Below the pieces are notes generated by a model that did no database searches, had not been told where the DNA came from, and saw only the letters and a program-made list of their open reading frames with translations. A program made the translations under genes and the position numbers. From an uncultured Paracoccaceae bacterium (GTDB lineage: Bacteria > Pseudomonadota > Alphaproteobacteria > Rhizobiales > Rhizobiaceae), in assembly GCA_937873685.1 (NCBI GenBank), contig CALMYO010000018.1, positions 1 through 64,000 of the forward strand: 64,000 nucleotides of DNA. Direction: 5' to 3'. Below are positions 8,476-20,164 of this stretch, one piece after another; positions within the stretch are counted from its first letter, which is position 1; the number at the start of each line of letters is the position of its first letter.

Positions 8476-11340
8476 ATGAAACTTGAAGACATCGCCGATC
8501 TCGCCACGGCGCAGGGCGGCGATAACGGACAGGTCTTATTTTCAGGCATCACGGTGGATTCGCGCGCCGTGCGGCCGGGAGACCTGTTTGCCGCATTGCC
8601 GGGCGTGAAAACCGATGGCGCCGCCTATGCAGCCGACGCCGTCTCGCGCGGAGCCGTCGCAGTGCTCGCCGCCGAGGTCGCCAATATCGCCGATCTCGGC
8701 GTTCCGGTCATCCGCGCCGCCGATCCGCGCCGGGCGCTTGCGCTGATTTCCGCGCGCTTTTACGGCGCCCAGCCCCAGACGATGGTTGCGGTTACCGGCA
8801 CGGCCGGAAAGACGTCGGTTGCCGCCTTCACGCGCCAGATCTTCGAGGTGGCCGGTCATGCGGCGGCCGCAATCGGCACCACCGGGGTCGTGTCGCCGGT
8901 GCTGAATATCGACGGATCGCTGACCACGCCCGATCCGGTCGCGCTGCACGGGTTGCTTGCCGACCTCGCGAAAGGTGGCATCACCCATGCGGCGATGGAG
9001 GCATCCAGCCACGGGCTGATGCAGCGCCGCCTCGACGGGGTGCGGCTGACGGCGGCCGCCTTCACCAATCTCGGCCGCGACCATCTCGATTATCACCCCG
9101 ACATGGACGACTATTTCGCCGCCAAGATGCGGCTGTTCGACACGCTGATGGCGCCGGGACAGCCGGCGGTGATCTTCGCCGACGATCCCTGGTCTGCCCG
9201 CGCCGCCGAGGTGGCAATGAATGCCGGGCTGGATGTGCGACTGGTCGGCCGGGCGGGCGAATTCATCGCCTTGAAGCGGGTGGAACACGAACGCCATCGC
9301 CAGATCGCCGAGATCGAGCACGGTGGCGAGACGCGACTGGTGGCGCTGCCGCTTGCCGGCGATTTCCAGATCGCCAATGCGCTGGTGGCGGCAGGCCTTG
9401 CGATATCGGCCGGCGTTCCGGCAGCAGTCGCCTTCAAGGCGCTGGAATCGCTGAAAGGCGCGCCCGGAAGGCTTGAACTGGTCGGGGTCGCGCCCTGCGG
9501 CGCACCGGTCTATGTCGATTACGCCCACAAGCCGGAAGCCCTGGAGCAGGTGCTGCAGGCCGTGCGGCCATTCACCACCGGCAAGGTGGTTGTCGCCTTC
9601 GGCTGCGGCGGCGACCGCGATGCGGGAAAGCGGCCGATCATGGGGGGGATTGCCGCCCGTCTGGCCGATACGGTGATCGTCACCGACGACAACCCGCGCT
9701 CCGAGGATCCCGCCACCATCCGTGCGGCAATTCTTGCCGCCGCGCCCGGCGCGCTGGAGATCGGCGATCGCAGGCAGGCGATCCGTGAGGCGGTTGCGAT
9801 GCTGAAGGCCGGCGACACGCTGATCATCGCGGGCAAGGGACACGAGACGGGGCAAACGGCGAAGGGCGTCACAACGCATTTCTCAGATCACGAGGAAGCG
9901 CGGGCCGCGCTTGCCGAACTTGCCGCGCACAAACCGCTTTGGACCGGCGCGGCGATGGTCGAGGCGATGGGCGGACGCCCGATCGGCGCCATGCCTGCAG
10001 AAGTGAGCGGCATTTCCATCGACACACGCACCCTGAAGCCGGGCGATGCCTTCTTCGCCATTCGCGGCGAGAATTTCGACGGTCATGACTTTGCCGGGGC
10101 GGCGATTGCGGCCGGCGCCTCGGTGCTGGTGGTGGCGGAGGGCCGGCTGCCGGCGCTCGGCCGGTTCAGCGCGCCCATGATCGTGGTCGATAATGTGCTG
10201 GCTGCGCTCGGCCGTCTCGGCGAGGCGGCGCGCGCGCGCTCGAACGCCAGGATCCTCGCCGTCACCGGCTCGGCCGGAAAGACGACCACCAAGGAGGCGT
10301 TGCGCCACGTGCTTTCGGCTTGCGGCGAAACGCATGCCTCCGCCGCCTCGTTCAACAATCATTGGGGTGTGCCGCTGACGCTGGCGCGCATGCCGGAATC
10401 GGCGAAGTTCGGCGTGTTCGAGATCGGCATGAACCATCCGGGCGAGATCACGCCGCTGGTGGCCATGGTCAGGCCGCATGTCGCGATCGTGACGCTGATC
10501 GCCGCCGCCCATCTCGGGTTCTTCCGCGACCTTGATGGCATCGCCGATGCAAAGGCGGAAATCTTCACGGGCGTCGTCGAAGGCGGACATGCGCTGATCA
10601 ATCGCGACGATGCGCGTTTCGGTCGGCTCGCCGAAGCGGCGAAGGCGGCCGGCGTGGCGCATGTCCACGGTTTCGGCACGTCGCCGCAGTCCGATGTGCG
10701 CCTGCTCGAAGCCGATTATCGCGGTGACGGTTCGAAAGTGAAGGCCGGCATTTTCGGCGAGACGGTGGATTTCGACCTTGCCCTGCCGGGGGAGCATCTT
10801 GCGATGAATGCGCTCGCCGTCCTCGGCGCGGCGAAACTCTGCGACGCCGATCTTGGAACGTGCATTGCAGCGCTCGCGAAACTGACCGCGGGCGCGGGGC
10901 GGGGCGAGACGCTGCGCCTGAAGGTGGACGCCGGCGTCGTCACGGTGATCGACGAGAGCTACAACGCCAATCCCGCCTCAATGCGCGCGGCCCTGAAGAT
11001 GCTGAACCTGGCGACGCCCGGTGATGGTGGCAGGCGCATCGCCGTGCTTGGCGACATGCGCGAACTCGGCGAACGCTCGGCCACATTGCACGGCGAACTT
11101 GCCGAACCGGTGACCCAGGCCGGGGTCGATGTCATGCATCTTTGCGGGGACGAGATGGCGGCGCTCGAGGCGCGGATGGCGGGAGTGACCGAAACGCATC
11201 GTCACCGGACCGCCGAGGACGTTGCAACGGCGCTTATGGCCGGGTTGCGGGCGGGCGATGTGGTGATGATCAAGGGGTCGAACGGTGTCGGGCTGGCGCG
11301 CGTCGTCAAGATGCTGCGCGAGGCGATGACGCCGGCGTAG
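8476..11340 (+). CDS. murEF: MurE-MurF fusion ligase
   Basis: A single 954-codon frame holds two Mur ligases. MurE (about 1-485) adds meso-diaminopimelate to UDP-MurNAc-L-Ala-D-Glu; its P-loop is GTAGKT (108-113) and the diaminopimelate motif DNPR is at 405-408. MurF (about 486-954) adds D-Ala-D-Ala; its P-loop is GSAGKT (598-603), with [11 protein letters not shown] and [11 protein letters not shown] downstream. The join near 9928 reads [20 protein letters not shown] with no stop, no linker, and no MurF start codon before an ATG at 9958. These are usually two genes in rhizobia, though MurE-MurF fusions are known in Bordetella and relatives. The first 82 bases upstream hold no gene; the ribosome site at 8476 is weak. 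Confidence 0.92.
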   Translation: MKLEDIADLATAQGGDNGQVLFSGITVDSRAVRPGDLFAALPGVKTDGAAYAADAVSRGAVAVLAAEVANIADLGVPVIRAADPRRALALISARFYGAQPQTMVAVTGTAGKTSVAAFTRQIFEVAGHAAAAIGTTGVVSPVLNIDGSLTTPDPVALHGLLADLAKGGITHAAMEASSHGLMQRRLDGVRLTAAAFTNLGRDHLDYHPDMDDYFAAKMRLFDTLMAPGQPAVIFADDPWSARAAEVAMNAGLDVRLVGRAGEFIALKRVEHERHRQIAEIEHGGETRLVALPLAGDFQIANALVAAGLAISAGVPAAVAFKALESLKGAPGRLELVGVAPCGAPVYVDYAHKPEALEQVLQAVRPFTTGKVVVAFGCGGDRDAGKRPIMGGIAARLADTVIVTDDNPRSEDPATIRAAILAAAPGALEIGDRRQAIREAVAMLKAGDTLIIAGKGHETGQTAKGVTTHFSDHEEARAALAELAAHKPLWTGAAMVEAMGGRPIGAMPAEVSGISIDTRTLKPGDAFFAIRGENFDGHDFAGAAIAAGASVLVVAEGRLPALGRFSAPMIVVDNVLAALGRLGEAARARSNARILAVTGSAGKTTTKEALRHVLSACGETHASAASFNNHWGVPLTLARMPESAKFGVFEIGMNHPGEITPLVAMVRPHVAIVTLIAAAHLGFFRDLDGIADAKAEIFTGVVEGGHALINRDDARFGRLAEAAKAAGVAHVHGFGTSPQSDVRLLEADYRGDGSKVKAGIFGETVDFDLALPGEHLAMNALAVLGAAKLCDADLGTCIAALAKLTAGAGRGETLRLKVDAGVVTVIDESYNANPASMRAALKMLNLATPGDGGRRIAVLGDMRELGERSATLHGELAEPVTQAGVDVMHLCGDEMAALEARMAGVTETHRHRTAEDVATALMAGLRAGDVVMIKGSNGVGLARVVKMLREAMTPA

Positions 11341-11442
11341 AAATTCGTTTCCCGGTTCGAGGGGGCGCCAAGGCGCGGAACCGGGGTTGCAAGGAACACA
11401 AGGGCGGCGCGCAGGTGCTCGTGCCGCGGGGACCACGAACGC

Positions 11443-12525
11443 ATGCTGTATTGGCTGACAGAAATCACCGAGGTGTCGCAGGTCTTCAACCTGTTCCGCT
11501 ACATCACCTTCCGGACCGGCGGCGCGATGATGACATCGGCGCTGATCGTGTTCCTGTTCGGGCCGCGCATCATCGCAACCATGCGCCTGCGCCAGGGAAA
11601 GGGACAGCCGATCCGCGCCGACGGGCCGCAAACCCATTTCAAGAAGGCCGGCACGCCGACTATGGGCGGCATCATGATCCTTGCCGGCATCATCGGGGCA
11701 TCGTTGCTGTGGGCCAACCTCGGCAGCGTCTATGTTCGGACGGTGCTGCTGGTGACGATCGGTTTCGGCGCGATAGGCTTCTATGACGACTACCTGAAAG
11801 TCACAAAGCAGACGCACAAGGGTTTTTCCGGCCGCGCCCGCCTTGGCCTCGAATTCCTGATAGCGGCTGCGGCCGCCTGGCTGATCATGCGGGCCGGGCA
11901 GGGGGATTTCGCCTCCTCGCTGACCTTCCCGTTCGTCAAGGATTTCGTGCTCAATCTCGGCTGGTTCTTCGTCGTCTTCGGCGCTTTCGTCATCGTTGCC
12001 GCCGGCAATGCGGTCAACCTCACCGACGGGCTGGACGGTCTGGCGATCGTGCCGATCATGATCGCCACTGCGTCCTTCGCCGGCATCGCCTACCTGTCGG
12101 GCAATGCGATCTTCGCCGATTACCTGCAGATCCATTTCGTGCCGGGCACCGGTGAGCTTGCGGTGGTTCTGGGCGCTGTCATCGGGGCGGGCCTCGGCTT
12201 CCTGTGGTTCAACGCGCCGCCGGCTGCGATCTTCATGGGTGATACCGGGTCGCTGGCGCTCGGCGGGTTGACCGGCACGGTGGCGGTGGCGACGAAGCAC
12301 GAGATCGTGCTCGCCATCATCGGCGGGCTGTTCGTCATGGAGGCGATGTCGGTCATCTTGCAGGTCGCCTCGTTCAAGCTGACCGGAAAACGCATCTTCC
12401 TGATGGCGCCGATCCACCATCATTTCGAGAAGAAAGGCTGGACCGAAAGCCAGGTGGTGATCCGCTTCTGGATCATTTCCGTCATCCTGGCGCTGATCGG
12501 CCTTGCCACGTTGAAGATCCGCTGA
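11443..12525 (+). CDS. mraY: Phospho-MurNAc-pentapeptide translocase
   Basis: This 360-residue integral membrane enzyme moves phospho-MurNAc-pentapeptide from UDP to undecaprenyl phosphate, making lipid I. Ten hydrophobic segments are visible. Conserved catalytic motifs include GTPTMGGIM (about 70), the aspartates of GFYDDYLKV (about 115), [11 protein letters not shown] (about 190) and the histidine-rich [12 protein letters not shown] near the C-terminus. The 102-base gap before it is the largest inside this part of the cluster and shows no gene. MurD starts two bases after its stop. Confidence 0.96.
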   Translation: MLYWLTEITEVSQVFNLFRYITFRTGGAMMTSALIVFLFGPRIIATMRLRQGKGQPIRADGPQTHFKKAGTPTMGGIMILAGIIGASLLWANLGSVYVRTVLLVTIGFGAIGFYDDYLKVTKQTHKGFSGRARLGLEFLIAAAAAWLIMRAGQGDFASSLTFPFVKDFVLNLGWFFVVFGAFVIVAAGNAVNLTDGLDGLAIVPIMIATASFAGIAYLSGNAIFADYLQIHFVPGTGELAVVLGAVIGAGLGFLWFNAPPAAIFMGDTGSLALGGLTGTVAVATKHEIVLAIIGGLFVMEAMSVILQVASFKLTGKRIFLMAPIHHHFEKKGWTESQVVIRFWIISVILALIGLATLKIR

Positions 12526-12527
12526 CC

Positions 12528-13934
12528 ATGATTGCGGCCCGAACCTTCTCCGGCACACGTGTCGCGCTGTTCGGTCTCGGCGGCTCCGGACTGGCGACGG
12601 CGCGCGCGCTTGTTGCCGGCGGCGCAGACGCCATCTGTTTCGACGACAATCCGGCAAGCGTGGAAAAAGCGCGCGCGGAAGGCATCGCCACGGCCGATCT
12701 GCGGACAATAGACTGGAGCGGGGTTGCGACGCTGGTGCTCTCGCCGGGCGTGCCTTTGACGCATCCGAACCCCCACTGGTCGGTCGATCTTGCCCATGCT
12801 GCCGGCGTGCCCGTGATCGGCGACGTGGAGATACTCGCGCGCGAACGGCGCGCCAGTGGCGCGCAAACGGACTTCGTCGCGATCACCGGCACGAATGGCA
12901 AATCCACGACAACGGCGCTGATCGCGCATATCCTGAAATCCGCCGGTCGTGACGCGCAGCTTGGCGGCAATATCGGCCGCGCGGTGCTCACCCTCGATCC
13001 CCCGGCGGACGGGCGCGCCTATGTGGTGGAGTGCTCTTCCTACCAGATCGATCTTGCGCCGAGCCTCGACGCCAGCGCCGGCATCCTGCTCAACCTGACG
13101 CCCGACCATCTCGACCGGCACGGCACGATGGCGCATTATGCAGCAGTGAAGGAACGGCTTGTCGCCGGCGCCGGCGTTTCGATCATCGGCGTCGATGACG
13201 ACTGGTGCCGCGCCATCGCCGACCGGCTCGAAGCGACGGGCAAGCGCGTCGTGCGCATCTCCAAGGCGCAGCGTCTTGCGGACGGGCTGTTCCATCAAGA
13301 CGGCAAGCTTCTTGAAGCAACGCGCGGGCAGGTCGCCGAGATAGCCGACCTGTCGGGCATTGCGACGCTGCGCGGCGCGCACAATGCGCAAAACGCGCTT
13401 GCCGCCTTCGCAGCTGCCCGCGCCTGCGGCCTTTGCGACGATGAGATCCGCGCCGGGCTCGCCAGTTTCGCCGGGCTGGCGCATCGCATGCAGCCGGTGG
13501 CCCGCCTCGGTAAAACCGTTTTCGTCAACGATTCCAAGGCGACGAACGCGGACGCCGCCGCGCCGGCCCTGTCGAGTTTCCACGACATATTCTGGATTGC
13601 CGGCGGGCTGCCGAAGGAGGGCGGCATCGCCTCGCTTCAACCGTACTTCGCGCGCATCGCCAAGGCCTACCTGATTGGCGAGGCGGCGGCCGGTTTCGCC
13701 GCGACGCTTGGCAGTGACGTGGAGTACGAAATCGCCGGCACGCTCGAAGCCGCGGTCGAGCGGGCGGCGGCGGACGCATCGCATGCGGATGCGCGCGAAC
13801 CCGTGGTGCTGCTGTCGCCGGCCTGCGCCAGTTTCGACCAGTTCGCCAACTTCGAGAAACGTGGTGAAGCGTTTGTTAACGCCGTGATGGCAATTGAAGG
13901 GATCAGCCAAGCCGGAGGGCATGTGCATGGTTAG
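12528..13934 (+). CDS. murD: UDP-MurNAc-L-alanine:D-glutamate ligase
   Basis: A 468-residue cytosolic ATP-dependent ligase that adds D-glutamate to UDP-MurNAc-L-Ala. The N-terminal Rossmann segment ([17 protein letters not shown]) binds the UDP substrate; the P-loop is GTNGKSTT (about 122-129); the magnesium-site region [10 protein letters not shown] and the C-terminal [10 protein letters not shown] are typical. It ends inside the start of ftsW, with an 8-base overlap, so the two are translationally coupled. Confidence 0.95.
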   Translation: MIAARTFSGTRVALFGLGGSGLATARALVAGGADAICFDDNPASVEKARAEGIATADLRTIDWSGVATLVLSPGVPLTHPNPHWSVDLAHAAGVPVIGDVEILARERRASGAQTDFVAITGTNGKSTTTALIAHILKSAGRDAQLGGNIGRAVLTLDPPADGRAYVVECSSYQIDLAPSLDASAGILLNLTPDHLDRHGTMAHYAAVKERLVAGAGVSIIGVDDDWCRAIADRLEATGKRVVRISKAQRLADGLFHQDGKLLEATRGQVAEIADLSGIATLRGAHNAQNALAAFAAARACGLCDDEIRAGLASFAGLAHRMQPVARLGKTVFVNDSKATNADAAAPALSSFHDIFWIAGGLPKEGGIASLQPYFARIAKAYLIGEAAAGFAATLGSDVEYEIAGTLEAAVERAAADASHADAREPVVLLSPACASFDQFANFEKRGEAFVNAVMAIEGISQAGGHVHG

Positions 13935-15078
13935 CCGCAACGACCGTGGGGCGGTCGCGGAATGGTGGTGGACGGTCGACCGGTGGTTCCTCGCCGTGTT
14001 TCTCGGCCTGCTCGGCTTTGGATTCGTGCTCTCGTTTGCTGCAAGCCCGCCGGTTGCCGAGAAGATCGGGCTGGAGAGTTATCATTTCGTCGAGCGGCAT
14101 GCCATTTTCCTGATACCGACGATTGCGACGATGATCGGCGTTTCGTTCATGACGCCGCGCCATATCCGCCGCTTTGCGCTGGCGCTGCTTGCCGTTTCGA
14201 TGCTGTTGATGATCGCCGCCTTGTTCTTCGGCGCCGAGGTGAAGGGCGCGCGGCGCTGGATTTCGCTTGGCGGGCTGTCGATCCAGCCGTCGGAATTCAT
14301 GAAACCGGCCTTCGTGGTGATTTGCGCCTGGCTGTTTTCCGAACAGTTCCGCCGCCCCGACATTCCGGGCAACCTGTTTGCCATCATCCTGTTCGGCGCG
14401 GTGGCAGCATTGCTGGTGGCGCAGCCCGACCTCGGCCAGACGATGCTGACGGCCGCGACCTGGGGCGCGATGTTCTTCATGGCCGGCATGGCCTGGTTCT
14501 GGATTCTGGCGCTCGCGGCTGCAGCCGTGCTGTTTGCGCTCGGCGCCTATACAATGTTTCCGCACGTGGCAGGCCGCATTGACCGGTTCCTGACTGGAGA
14601 AGGCGACACATTCCAGGTCGACACCGGGCGCGAGGCGATCATTCGCGGCGGATGGTTCGGGCAGGGGCCCGGCGAAGGCACGATCAAGCGTATTCTGCCC
14701 GACAGCCATACCGATTTCGTCTTCTCCGTGCTTGCAGAGGAGTTTGGCATCATCGCCTGCATGGTGCTGGCGGGTATGTTCGCCTTCATCGTGCTGCGCG
14801 GTATGCGCGCAGCCTTGCGCGAGCAGGATCCCTTCGTGCGACTTGCCGTCAGCGGGCTCGTCATGATGATCGGCTTCCAGTCGATCATCAACATGGCGGT
14901 CAACCTGCAACTGATGCCGGCGAAGGGCATGACGCTGCCCTTCATTTCCTATGGCGGCTCGTCGATGGTGGCGGTTGCGATCTCGATGGGCTTGATCCTG
15001 GGGCTGACCCGGCGACGGCCGGAATCGCGGCGCGGCCACATCACCTTCGGCGCCGCCGCATTGACGTCTGCCCAGTAG
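13927..15078 (+). CDS. ftsW: Peptidoglycan glycosyltransferase FtsW
   Basis: A 383-residue SEDS-family protein of the septal wall synthase, partner of FtsI. About ten membrane segments are visible, with the family signatures [20 protein letters not shown], the extracellular loop ending [20 protein letters not shown], and [11 protein letters not shown]. The ATG at 13927 is chosen because GGAGGG at 13914-13919 is seven bases upstream; an ATG at 13921 would leave one base. It overlaps the end of murD. Because the ftsI gene next to it in function is interrupted, its condition matters: this frame is intact. Confidence 0.95.
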   Translation: MVSRNDRGAVAEWWWTVDRWFLAVFLGLLGFGFVLSFAASPPVAEKIGLESYHFVERHAIFLIPTIATMIGVSFMTPRHIRRFALALLAVSMLLMIAALFFGAEVKGARRWISLGGLSIQPSEFMKPAFVVICAWLFSEQFRRPDIPGNLFAIILFGAVAALLVAQPDLGQTMLTAATWGAMFFMAGMAWFWILALAAAAVLFALGAYTMFPHVAGRIDRFLTGEGDTFQVDTGREAIIRGGWFGQGPGEGTIKRILPDSHTDFVFSVLAEEFGIIACMVLAGMFAFIVLRGMRAALREQDPFVRLAVSGLVMMIGFQSIINMAVNLQLMPAKGMTLPFISYGGSSMVAVAISMGLILGLTRRRPESRRGHITFGAAALTSAQ

Positions 15079-15085
15079 GTGCCCG

Positions 15086-16213
15086 GTGAACAAAGGCCTC
15101 ATCCTCCTCGCCGCCGGCGGCACCGGCGGTCACCTGTTTCCGGCCGAGGCGCTGGCGCATGAACTGATCGCGCGCGGCTGGAGCGTGCATCTCGTCACCG
15201 ACAAGCGGGCCGAGCGTTTCGCCGGGCGTTTTCCTGCCGAGGCGGTCCACACGGTGCCTTCCGCCACATTCGGCTCCAAGAACCCGCTTGCCATGGCGCG
15301 AACGATCTGGACCCTTTGGAGCGGCATGCGCGAGGCCGGGCGTCTGATCCGCCAGTTGAGGCCGAAGGCGATCGTCGGCTTTGGCGGCTACCCCACGCTT
15401 CCGCCGTTGCTCGCCGCCGGACGCGGCGGCACGCCGACGCTGATCCACGAACAGAACGCCGTGATGGGACGCGCCAACAAAGCGCTCGCCGCGCGCGTCG
15501 ACGCCATTGCCGGCGGGTTCCTCGTTGAGGGAACGGGTGCGCACGCGGCGAAGACGGTGGCGACCGGCAATCCGGTGCGTCCCGACGTGCTGCGCGCCGC
15601 TGACACACCCTATGCGCCGGCCGCGCCGGACGGGCCGTTCAACCTGCTGGTCTTTGGCGGCAGCCAGGGCGCGCAGTTCTTCTCCACCGCCATTCCCGAG
15701 GCGGCGAAACTTCTCGACGCAGCAAGCCGGGCGCGGCTGCGCATCGTGCAGCAGGCGCGGCCGGAGGACGAGCGCGCGGTGCGCGACGCCTGGGCGGCGC
15801 TTGGCGTCGAGGCCGAGGTCTCGCCCTTCTTCACCGACATGGCGGACAGGATCGCCTCGGCGCATCTGTGCATCACACGCTCCGGCGCCTCGACCGTCTC
15901 CGAAATGGCGGTGATCGGCCGTCCGGCGCTGTTCGTGCCCTATCCGCACGCGCTCGACCATGACCAGGCCGCAAACGCGGCAGCGATGGCGCGGGCCGGC
16001 GGGGCCGAGGTGCACCGGCAGGACACGCTGACGCCGCAGCGCCTCGCGCAATTGATCGGCGCGGCGATGGCGGAGCCCGACAGGCTTGCGGGAATGGCGG
16101 CGGCGGCGCGCACCGCAGGCAAGCCCCATGCAGCGCAAGCGCTCGCCGACCTCACCGAGGCTATCGCCGCACGGGTACCCGTTTTAAGATACAAGCAAGG
16201 ACATACACCATGA
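15086..16213 (+). CDS. murG: Lipid II synthase MurG
   Basis: A 375-residue peripheral membrane GT-B glycosyltransferase that adds GlcNAc to lipid I, giving lipid II. The N-terminal glycine loop [16 protein letters not shown], the central [15 protein letters not shown], a second loop [13 protein letters not shown] and the C-terminal [20 protein letters not shown] are all present. It starts with GTG at 15086, seven bases after the ftsW stop, and ends in an ATGA overlap with murC. Confidence 0.96.
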   Translation: MNKGLILLAAGGTGGHLFPAEALAHELIARGWSVHLVTDKRAERFAGRFPAEAVHTVPSATFGSKNPLAMARTIWTLWSGMREAGRLIRQLRPKAIVGFGGYPTLPPLLAAGRGGTPTLIHEQNAVMGRANKALAARVDAIAGGFLVEGTGAHAAKTVATGNPVRPDVLRAADTPYAPAAPDGPFNLLVFGGSQGAQFFSTAIPEAAKLLDAASRARLRIVQQARPEDERAVRDAWAALGVEAEVSPFFTDMADRIASAHLCITRSGASTVSEMAVIGRPALFVPYPHALDHDQAANAAAMARAGGAEVHRQDTLTPQRLAQLIGAAMAEPDRLAGMAAAARTAGKPHAAQALADLTEAIAARVPVLRYKQGHTP

Positions 16214-17622
16214 AGATGCCGGTCAATATCGGCCTCGTGCATTTCATCGGCATCGGCGGCATCGGCATGAGCGGCATTGCCGAGGCGCTGGCGACGCTCG
16301 GCTACAAGGTGCAAGGCTCCGACCAGTCCGACGGCTACAATCTGCAGCGATTGCGCGACAAGGGCATCACGGTGTTTGTCGGACATGACGCCGCCAATCT
16401 CGGCGCCGCCGAGGTGGTGGTGGTCTCGACCGCCATCCGCAAGAACAATCCCGAACTGGTGGCCGCGCGCGAAAAACTGCTGCCAATCGTGCGGCGCGCC
16501 GAAATGCTGGCCGAGCTGATGCGCTTCCGTTCGGCCGTGGCGATCGGCGGCACGCATGGCAAGACGACGACCACCTCCATGGTGGCGGCGCTGCTCGATG
16601 CGGGCGGGCTGGACCCGACGGTCATCAACGGCGGCATAATAAACGCCTATGGCACCAATGCGCGCATGGGCAAGGGCGACTGGATGGTGGTGGAAGCCGA
16701 CGAGAGCGACGGCACCTTCCTGAAGCTGCCAGCCGATGTGGCGGTCGTCACCAACATCGATCCCGAACACCTCGACCATTACGGAACCTTCGACGCGGTA
16801 CGCAAAGCTTTCCGCGATTTCGTCGAGAACGTGCCCTTCTACGGCTTTGGCGTCATGTGCGTCGATCATCCGGAAGTGCAGGCGCTGGTTTCCACCATCG
16901 AGGACCGGCGCGTGGTGACCTATGGCGAGAACCCGCAGGCCGATGTGCGTTTCCGCTTCGAACGCATGGACGGCGCGACATCGGTGTTTGCGGTCACCAT
17001 CCGCGACCGCAAGACGGGCAAGACCTCGGAGATCGCGGACCTGAAGCTGCCGATGCCTGGTCGCCACAACGTCTCCAATGCGACGGCTGCGATTGCGGTT
17101 GCGCATGAACTCGGCGTTTCCGACGTTGCGATCCGCGCCGGGCTGTCGTCGTTTGGCGGCGTGAAACGGCGGTTCACACCGACGGGCGAATGGAAAGGTG
17201 TGCGTGTCTTCGACGATTACGGCCATCATCCGGTGGAAATCCGCGCCGTGCTGAAGGCGGCGCGCGAGGCCTGCTCAGGACGGGTCATCGCGTTTGCGCA
17301 ACCGCACCGGTTCACCCGCCTGCGCGACCTGTTCGACGATTTCGCCGCCTGCTTCTCCGACGCCGACACTGTCATCCTTGCACCGGTCTATCCGGCCGGC
17401 GAGGAACCGATCGAGGGGATCGACTCTGCAAACCTGCTGTCGCGCGTCAAGGCTGGCGGGCATCGCGACGCACGCTTGATCGCCGCACCGTCCGATATCG
17501 CCCCGCTCGTGGCAGGCCTTGCGCACGAGGGCGATTTCGTGGTCTTTCTGGGGGCTGGCAATATCACCCAATGGGCCTACGCGCTGCCGGGCGAACTGGC
17601 GGCGCTGGACGGAGCAAAATGA
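16210..17622 (+). CDS. murC: UDP-MurNAc:L-alanine ligase
   Basis: A 470-residue cytosolic ligase for the first amino acid of the stem peptide. The N-terminal dinucleotide-like loop is [16 protein letters not shown]; the P-loop [11 protein letters not shown] is near residue 114; [11 protein letters not shown] and [10 protein letters not shown] follow in order. Length and start are standard. It overlaps murG at the front (ATGA) and murB at the end (ATGA). Confidence 0.96.
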   Translation: MKMPVNIGLVHFIGIGGIGMSGIAEALATLGYKVQGSDQSDGYNLQRLRDKGITVFVGHDAANLGAAEVVVVSTAIRKNNPELVAAREKLLPIVRRAEMLAELMRFRSAVAIGGTHGKTTTTSMVAALLDAGGLDPTVINGGIINAYGTNARMGKGDWMVVEADESDGTFLKLPADVAVVTNIDPEHLDHYGTFDAVRKAFRDFVENVPFYGFGVMCVDHPEVQALVSTIEDRRVVTYGENPQADVRFRFERMDGATSVFAVTIRDRKTGKTSEIADLKLPMPGRHNVSNATAAIAVAHELGVSDVAIRAGLSSFGGVKRRFTPTGEWKGVRVFDDYGHHPVEIRAVLKAAREACSGRVIAFAQPHRFTRLRDLFDDFAACFSDADTVILAPVYPAGEEPIEGIDSANLLSRVKAGGHRDARLIAAPSDIAPLVAGLAHEGDFVVFLGAGNITQWAYALPGELAALDGAK

Positions 17623-18584
17623 TCGACGGAAACGCGCTGCACGGCCGCTTGGCCGGTAGCATGGAAGGATTGCGCGGGCGGCTGACGCCGAACTCCGGCA
17701 TGGACAAGATCACCTGGTTCCGCACCGGCGGGCCGGCTGAAGTGTTGTTCCAGCCGGCCGACGAGGACGACTTGTGCGCCTTCATGAAGGCGCTGCCGCT
17801 CGATGTGCCGGTTACCGTGGTCGGTATCGGCTCCAACCTGCTGGTGCGCGATGGCGGCATCCCGGGCGTCGTGATCCGCCTCACGGCCAAGGGCTTCGGC
17901 AAGGCGGAACAGGTGACGGAAACGCGCATTCGCGCCGGCGCCGCGCTGCCGGACAAGCATCTGTCGGGCTTCGCTTATGACTGCGGGATCGGCGGGTTTC
18001 ATTTCTACCACGGCATTCCGGGCGCGATCGGCGGCGCCTTGCGCATGAACGCCGGCGCCAACGGGGTGGAGACGCGCGAACGCGTGATCGAGGTACATGC
18101 TGTCGATCGCAAGGGCGGCAAGCACGTGCTGTCGAATTCCGACATGGACTATGCCTACCGCTACAGCGGCGCCCGGCACGACCTGATCTTCACCGGCGCG
18201 CTGATGGAGGGTTTTGTGGAGGATCCGGCGAAAATCCGCGCGGCGATGGATGCGGTGACGCATCACCGCGAGACGGTGCAGCCCATCCGTGAGAAGACCG
18301 GCGGCTCGACCTTCAAGAACCCGCCCGGCGAATCCGCATGGAAGCTGATCGATGAGGCCGGATGCCGCGGGTTGATGATCGGCGGCGCGCAGATGAGCCC
18401 GATGCACTGTAATTTCATGATCAATATCGGCACCGCTTCAAGCCACGACCTGGAACTGCTCGGCGAAACCGTGCGCGCCCGGGTGCTGGAGCATTCCGGC
18501 ATCAAGCTGGAATGGGAAATCAAGCGGCTCGGCTTGTTCCGCGAAGGACAGGAGGTGGAGGAATTCCTCGGGCAGATGCTGTGA
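17619..18584 (+). CDS. murB: UDP-N-acetylenolpyruvoylglucosamine reductase
   Basis: A 321-residue FAD enzyme that reduces UDP-GlcNAc-enolpyruvate to UDP-MurNAc with NADPH. The N-terminal [20 protein letters not shown]-binding [17 protein letters not shown], the core [18 protein letters not shown], and the C-terminal [20 protein letters not shown] with its proton-donor serine match type I MurB. The ATG at 17619 overlaps the murC stop; the longer open frame upstream is a shadow of murC. Confidence 0.96.
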   Translation: MIDGNALHGRLAGSMEGLRGRLTPNSGMDKITWFRTGGPAEVLFQPADEDDLCAFMKALPLDVPVTVVGIGSNLLVRDGGIPGVVIRLTAKGFGKAEQVTETRIRAGAALPDKHLSGFAYDCGIGGFHFYHGIPGAIGGALRMNAGANGVETRERVIEVHAVDRKGGKHVLSNSDMDYAYRYSGARHDLIFTGALMEGFVEDPAKIRAAMDAVTHHRETVQPIREKTGGSTFKNPPGESAWKLIDEAGCRGLMIGGAQMSPMHCNFMINIGTASSHDLELLGETVRARVLEHSGIKLEWEIKRLGLFREGQEVEEFLGQML

Positions 18585-18643
18585 GGGGGGATTTCTTCGC
18601 GAAGCCACTTGGCGCTTTGGGTGGCCGCGCGTAAAGGCGCGCG

Positions 18644-20032
18644 ATGACCCAGCCACTCGACAGAATTTCGGGACGGGAATCATCCCCCGCTCCGTGGTCG
18701 CACCACGCGCGCGCGACGCTCGCGCTCGGCCTGCCGCTGGTCGGGGCGCAATTGGCGCAACTCGCCATCCACACCACCGACACGGTGCTGCTCGGCTGGC
18801 TCGGCGCGGAACCTCTGGCGGCTTCGGTGCTGGCGACGCAGGCGTTTTTCATTCTTTATATTTTCGGCGCCGGCTTTGCCCATGCCGCGGTGCCGCTGGC
18901 GGCGCAGGCGCTGGCGCGCGGCGACAGGCGTGGCGTGCGCCGCTCGGTGCGCATGGGGCTGTGGGTGTTGACGTTGCTTGCAGCGTTGGCGCTTGCGCCA
19001 CTGTCGCAGCTTGAGCGCCTGCTGCTTTCGCTCGGTCAGGAACCGATACTCGCGGAAATGGCCGGACGCTATGCGCGGATCGCCATGTGGGGCATGTTTC
19101 CCGCACTCGGTATCCTCGGTTTGCGCGCCTTCTTCACGGCGATCGAACAGGCCGGCATCGTGCTGTGGGCGACGCTGGCGGGGCTGATCTCGAATGCGTT
19201 CCTTGCCTGGGGGTTGATCTTCGGCAATTTCGGCCTTCCCGCGCTCGGGCTCGAAGGCGCGGCGATCGCCTCGGTCGCCTCGACCTTGGTGATGTTTGCG
19301 GTCATGCTCGCAGCCGCTTTGCAGGCGCGTTTCCGCGAATATGAACTGCTGGTGCGGCTTTGGCGGCCGGATTGGCCGGCCTTCTTCGAGGTCGTGCGGC
19401 TTGGCGCGCCGATCGCGGTGACGCTACTGGCCGAGGTGGCGCTGTTTGCGGCTGCCTCCGTGATGATTGGCTGGTTCGGAGCCATCCAGCTTGCAGCGCA
19501 TGGCATCGCGCTGCAACTCGCCTCCATCACCTTCATGATCCCGCTCGGACTGTCCAACGCAGCGACGGTGCGCGCCGGGATCGCGCACGGGCGCGGCGAA
19601 GTCGCCAATCTTCGCCGCGGCGCGAAGACGGTCACGGCAATGGCGCTCGCCATCTCGTTTTTGACGGCGTTGCTGTTCTGGTTTGCACCCGAACCGCTGG
19701 TGTGGCTCTTCCTCGACGCCGCAAACGCGGATTCCGCCGCCGTTGTTGCTGTCGCCGTGCCCTTTCTTGCCGTGGCCGCGGCTTTCCAGATGGTCGATGC
19801 GCTGCAAGCGATCGGCGCGGGGCTCTTACGGGGATTGAAAGACACGCGTGTGCCGATGCTGCTCGCGCTTTTCAGCTACTGGCCGATCGGGATGGGCATC
19901 GCCTGGGGGCTCGGCGTTCACGCCGGTCTCGGCGGCATCGGCATCTGGATCGGCCTTGCCAGCGGGCTGGCGATCGCCGCGTTGCTGCTAAACTGGCGTT
20001 TCTGGCGTATGGCCTCGCTGGTTGGACACTGA
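18644..20032 (+). CDS. MATE-family multidrug efflux transporter
   Basis: This 462-residue protein has about twelve hydrophobic segments in two similar halves and is typical of the NorM-like MATE family, which exports cationic compounds in exchange for sodium or protons. Diagnostic segments are PLVGAQLAQLAIHTTDTVLLG near the start and LGAPIAVTLLAEVALFAAASVMIGW at the start of the second half. It sits between murB and ddlB on the same strand, which is outside the core dcw order, and is separated from murB by 59 bases. Its substrate cannot be told; whether it has a link to wall synthesis is unknown. Confidence 0.88.
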   Translation: MTQPLDRISGRESSPAPWSHHARATLALGLPLVGAQLAQLAIHTTDTVLLGWLGAEPLAASVLATQAFFILYIFGAGFAHAAVPLAAQALARGDRRGVRRSVRMGLWVLTLLAALALAPLSQLERLLLSLGQEPILAEMAGRYARIAMWGMFPALGILGLRAFFTAIEQAGIVLWATLAGLISNAFLAWGLIFGNFGLPALGLEGAAIASVASTLVMFAVMLAAALQARFREYELLVRLWRPDWPAFFEVVRLGAPIAVTLLAEVALFAAASVMIGWFGAIQLAAHGIALQLASITFMIPLGLSNAATVRAGIAHGRGEVANLRRGAKTVTAMALAISFLTALLFWFAPEPLVWLFLDAANADSAAVVAVAVPFLAVAAAFQMVDALQAIGAGLLRGLKDTRVPMLLALFSYWPIGMGIAWGLGVHAGLGGIGIWIGLASGLAIAALLLNWRFWRMASLVGH

Positions 20033-20058
20033 AGTGAACTGCCGCCGCAGGCTTGCCA

Positions 20059-20112
20059 GCGCGAATCACCTCTGATTCTACTCGTCCATGCGGTCGTCGG
20101 GGTGATTCGCGC
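20059..20112. repeat. Inverted repeat between MATE gene and ddlB
   Basis: GCGCGAATCACC (20059-20070) and GGTGATTCGCGC (20101-20112) form a perfect 12-bp stem around a 30-base loop. No T-run follows, so it may be an operator, a processing site or a weak terminator. It is the main structure in the 132-base gap before ddlB, which also may carry an internal promoter for ddlB-ftsQAZ. Confidence 0.55.
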
Positions 20113-20164
20113 CACGAATCCCCTTGCATGGCCAAGTGGAGCCGTCGAGCCGAGGGGACGCAGC

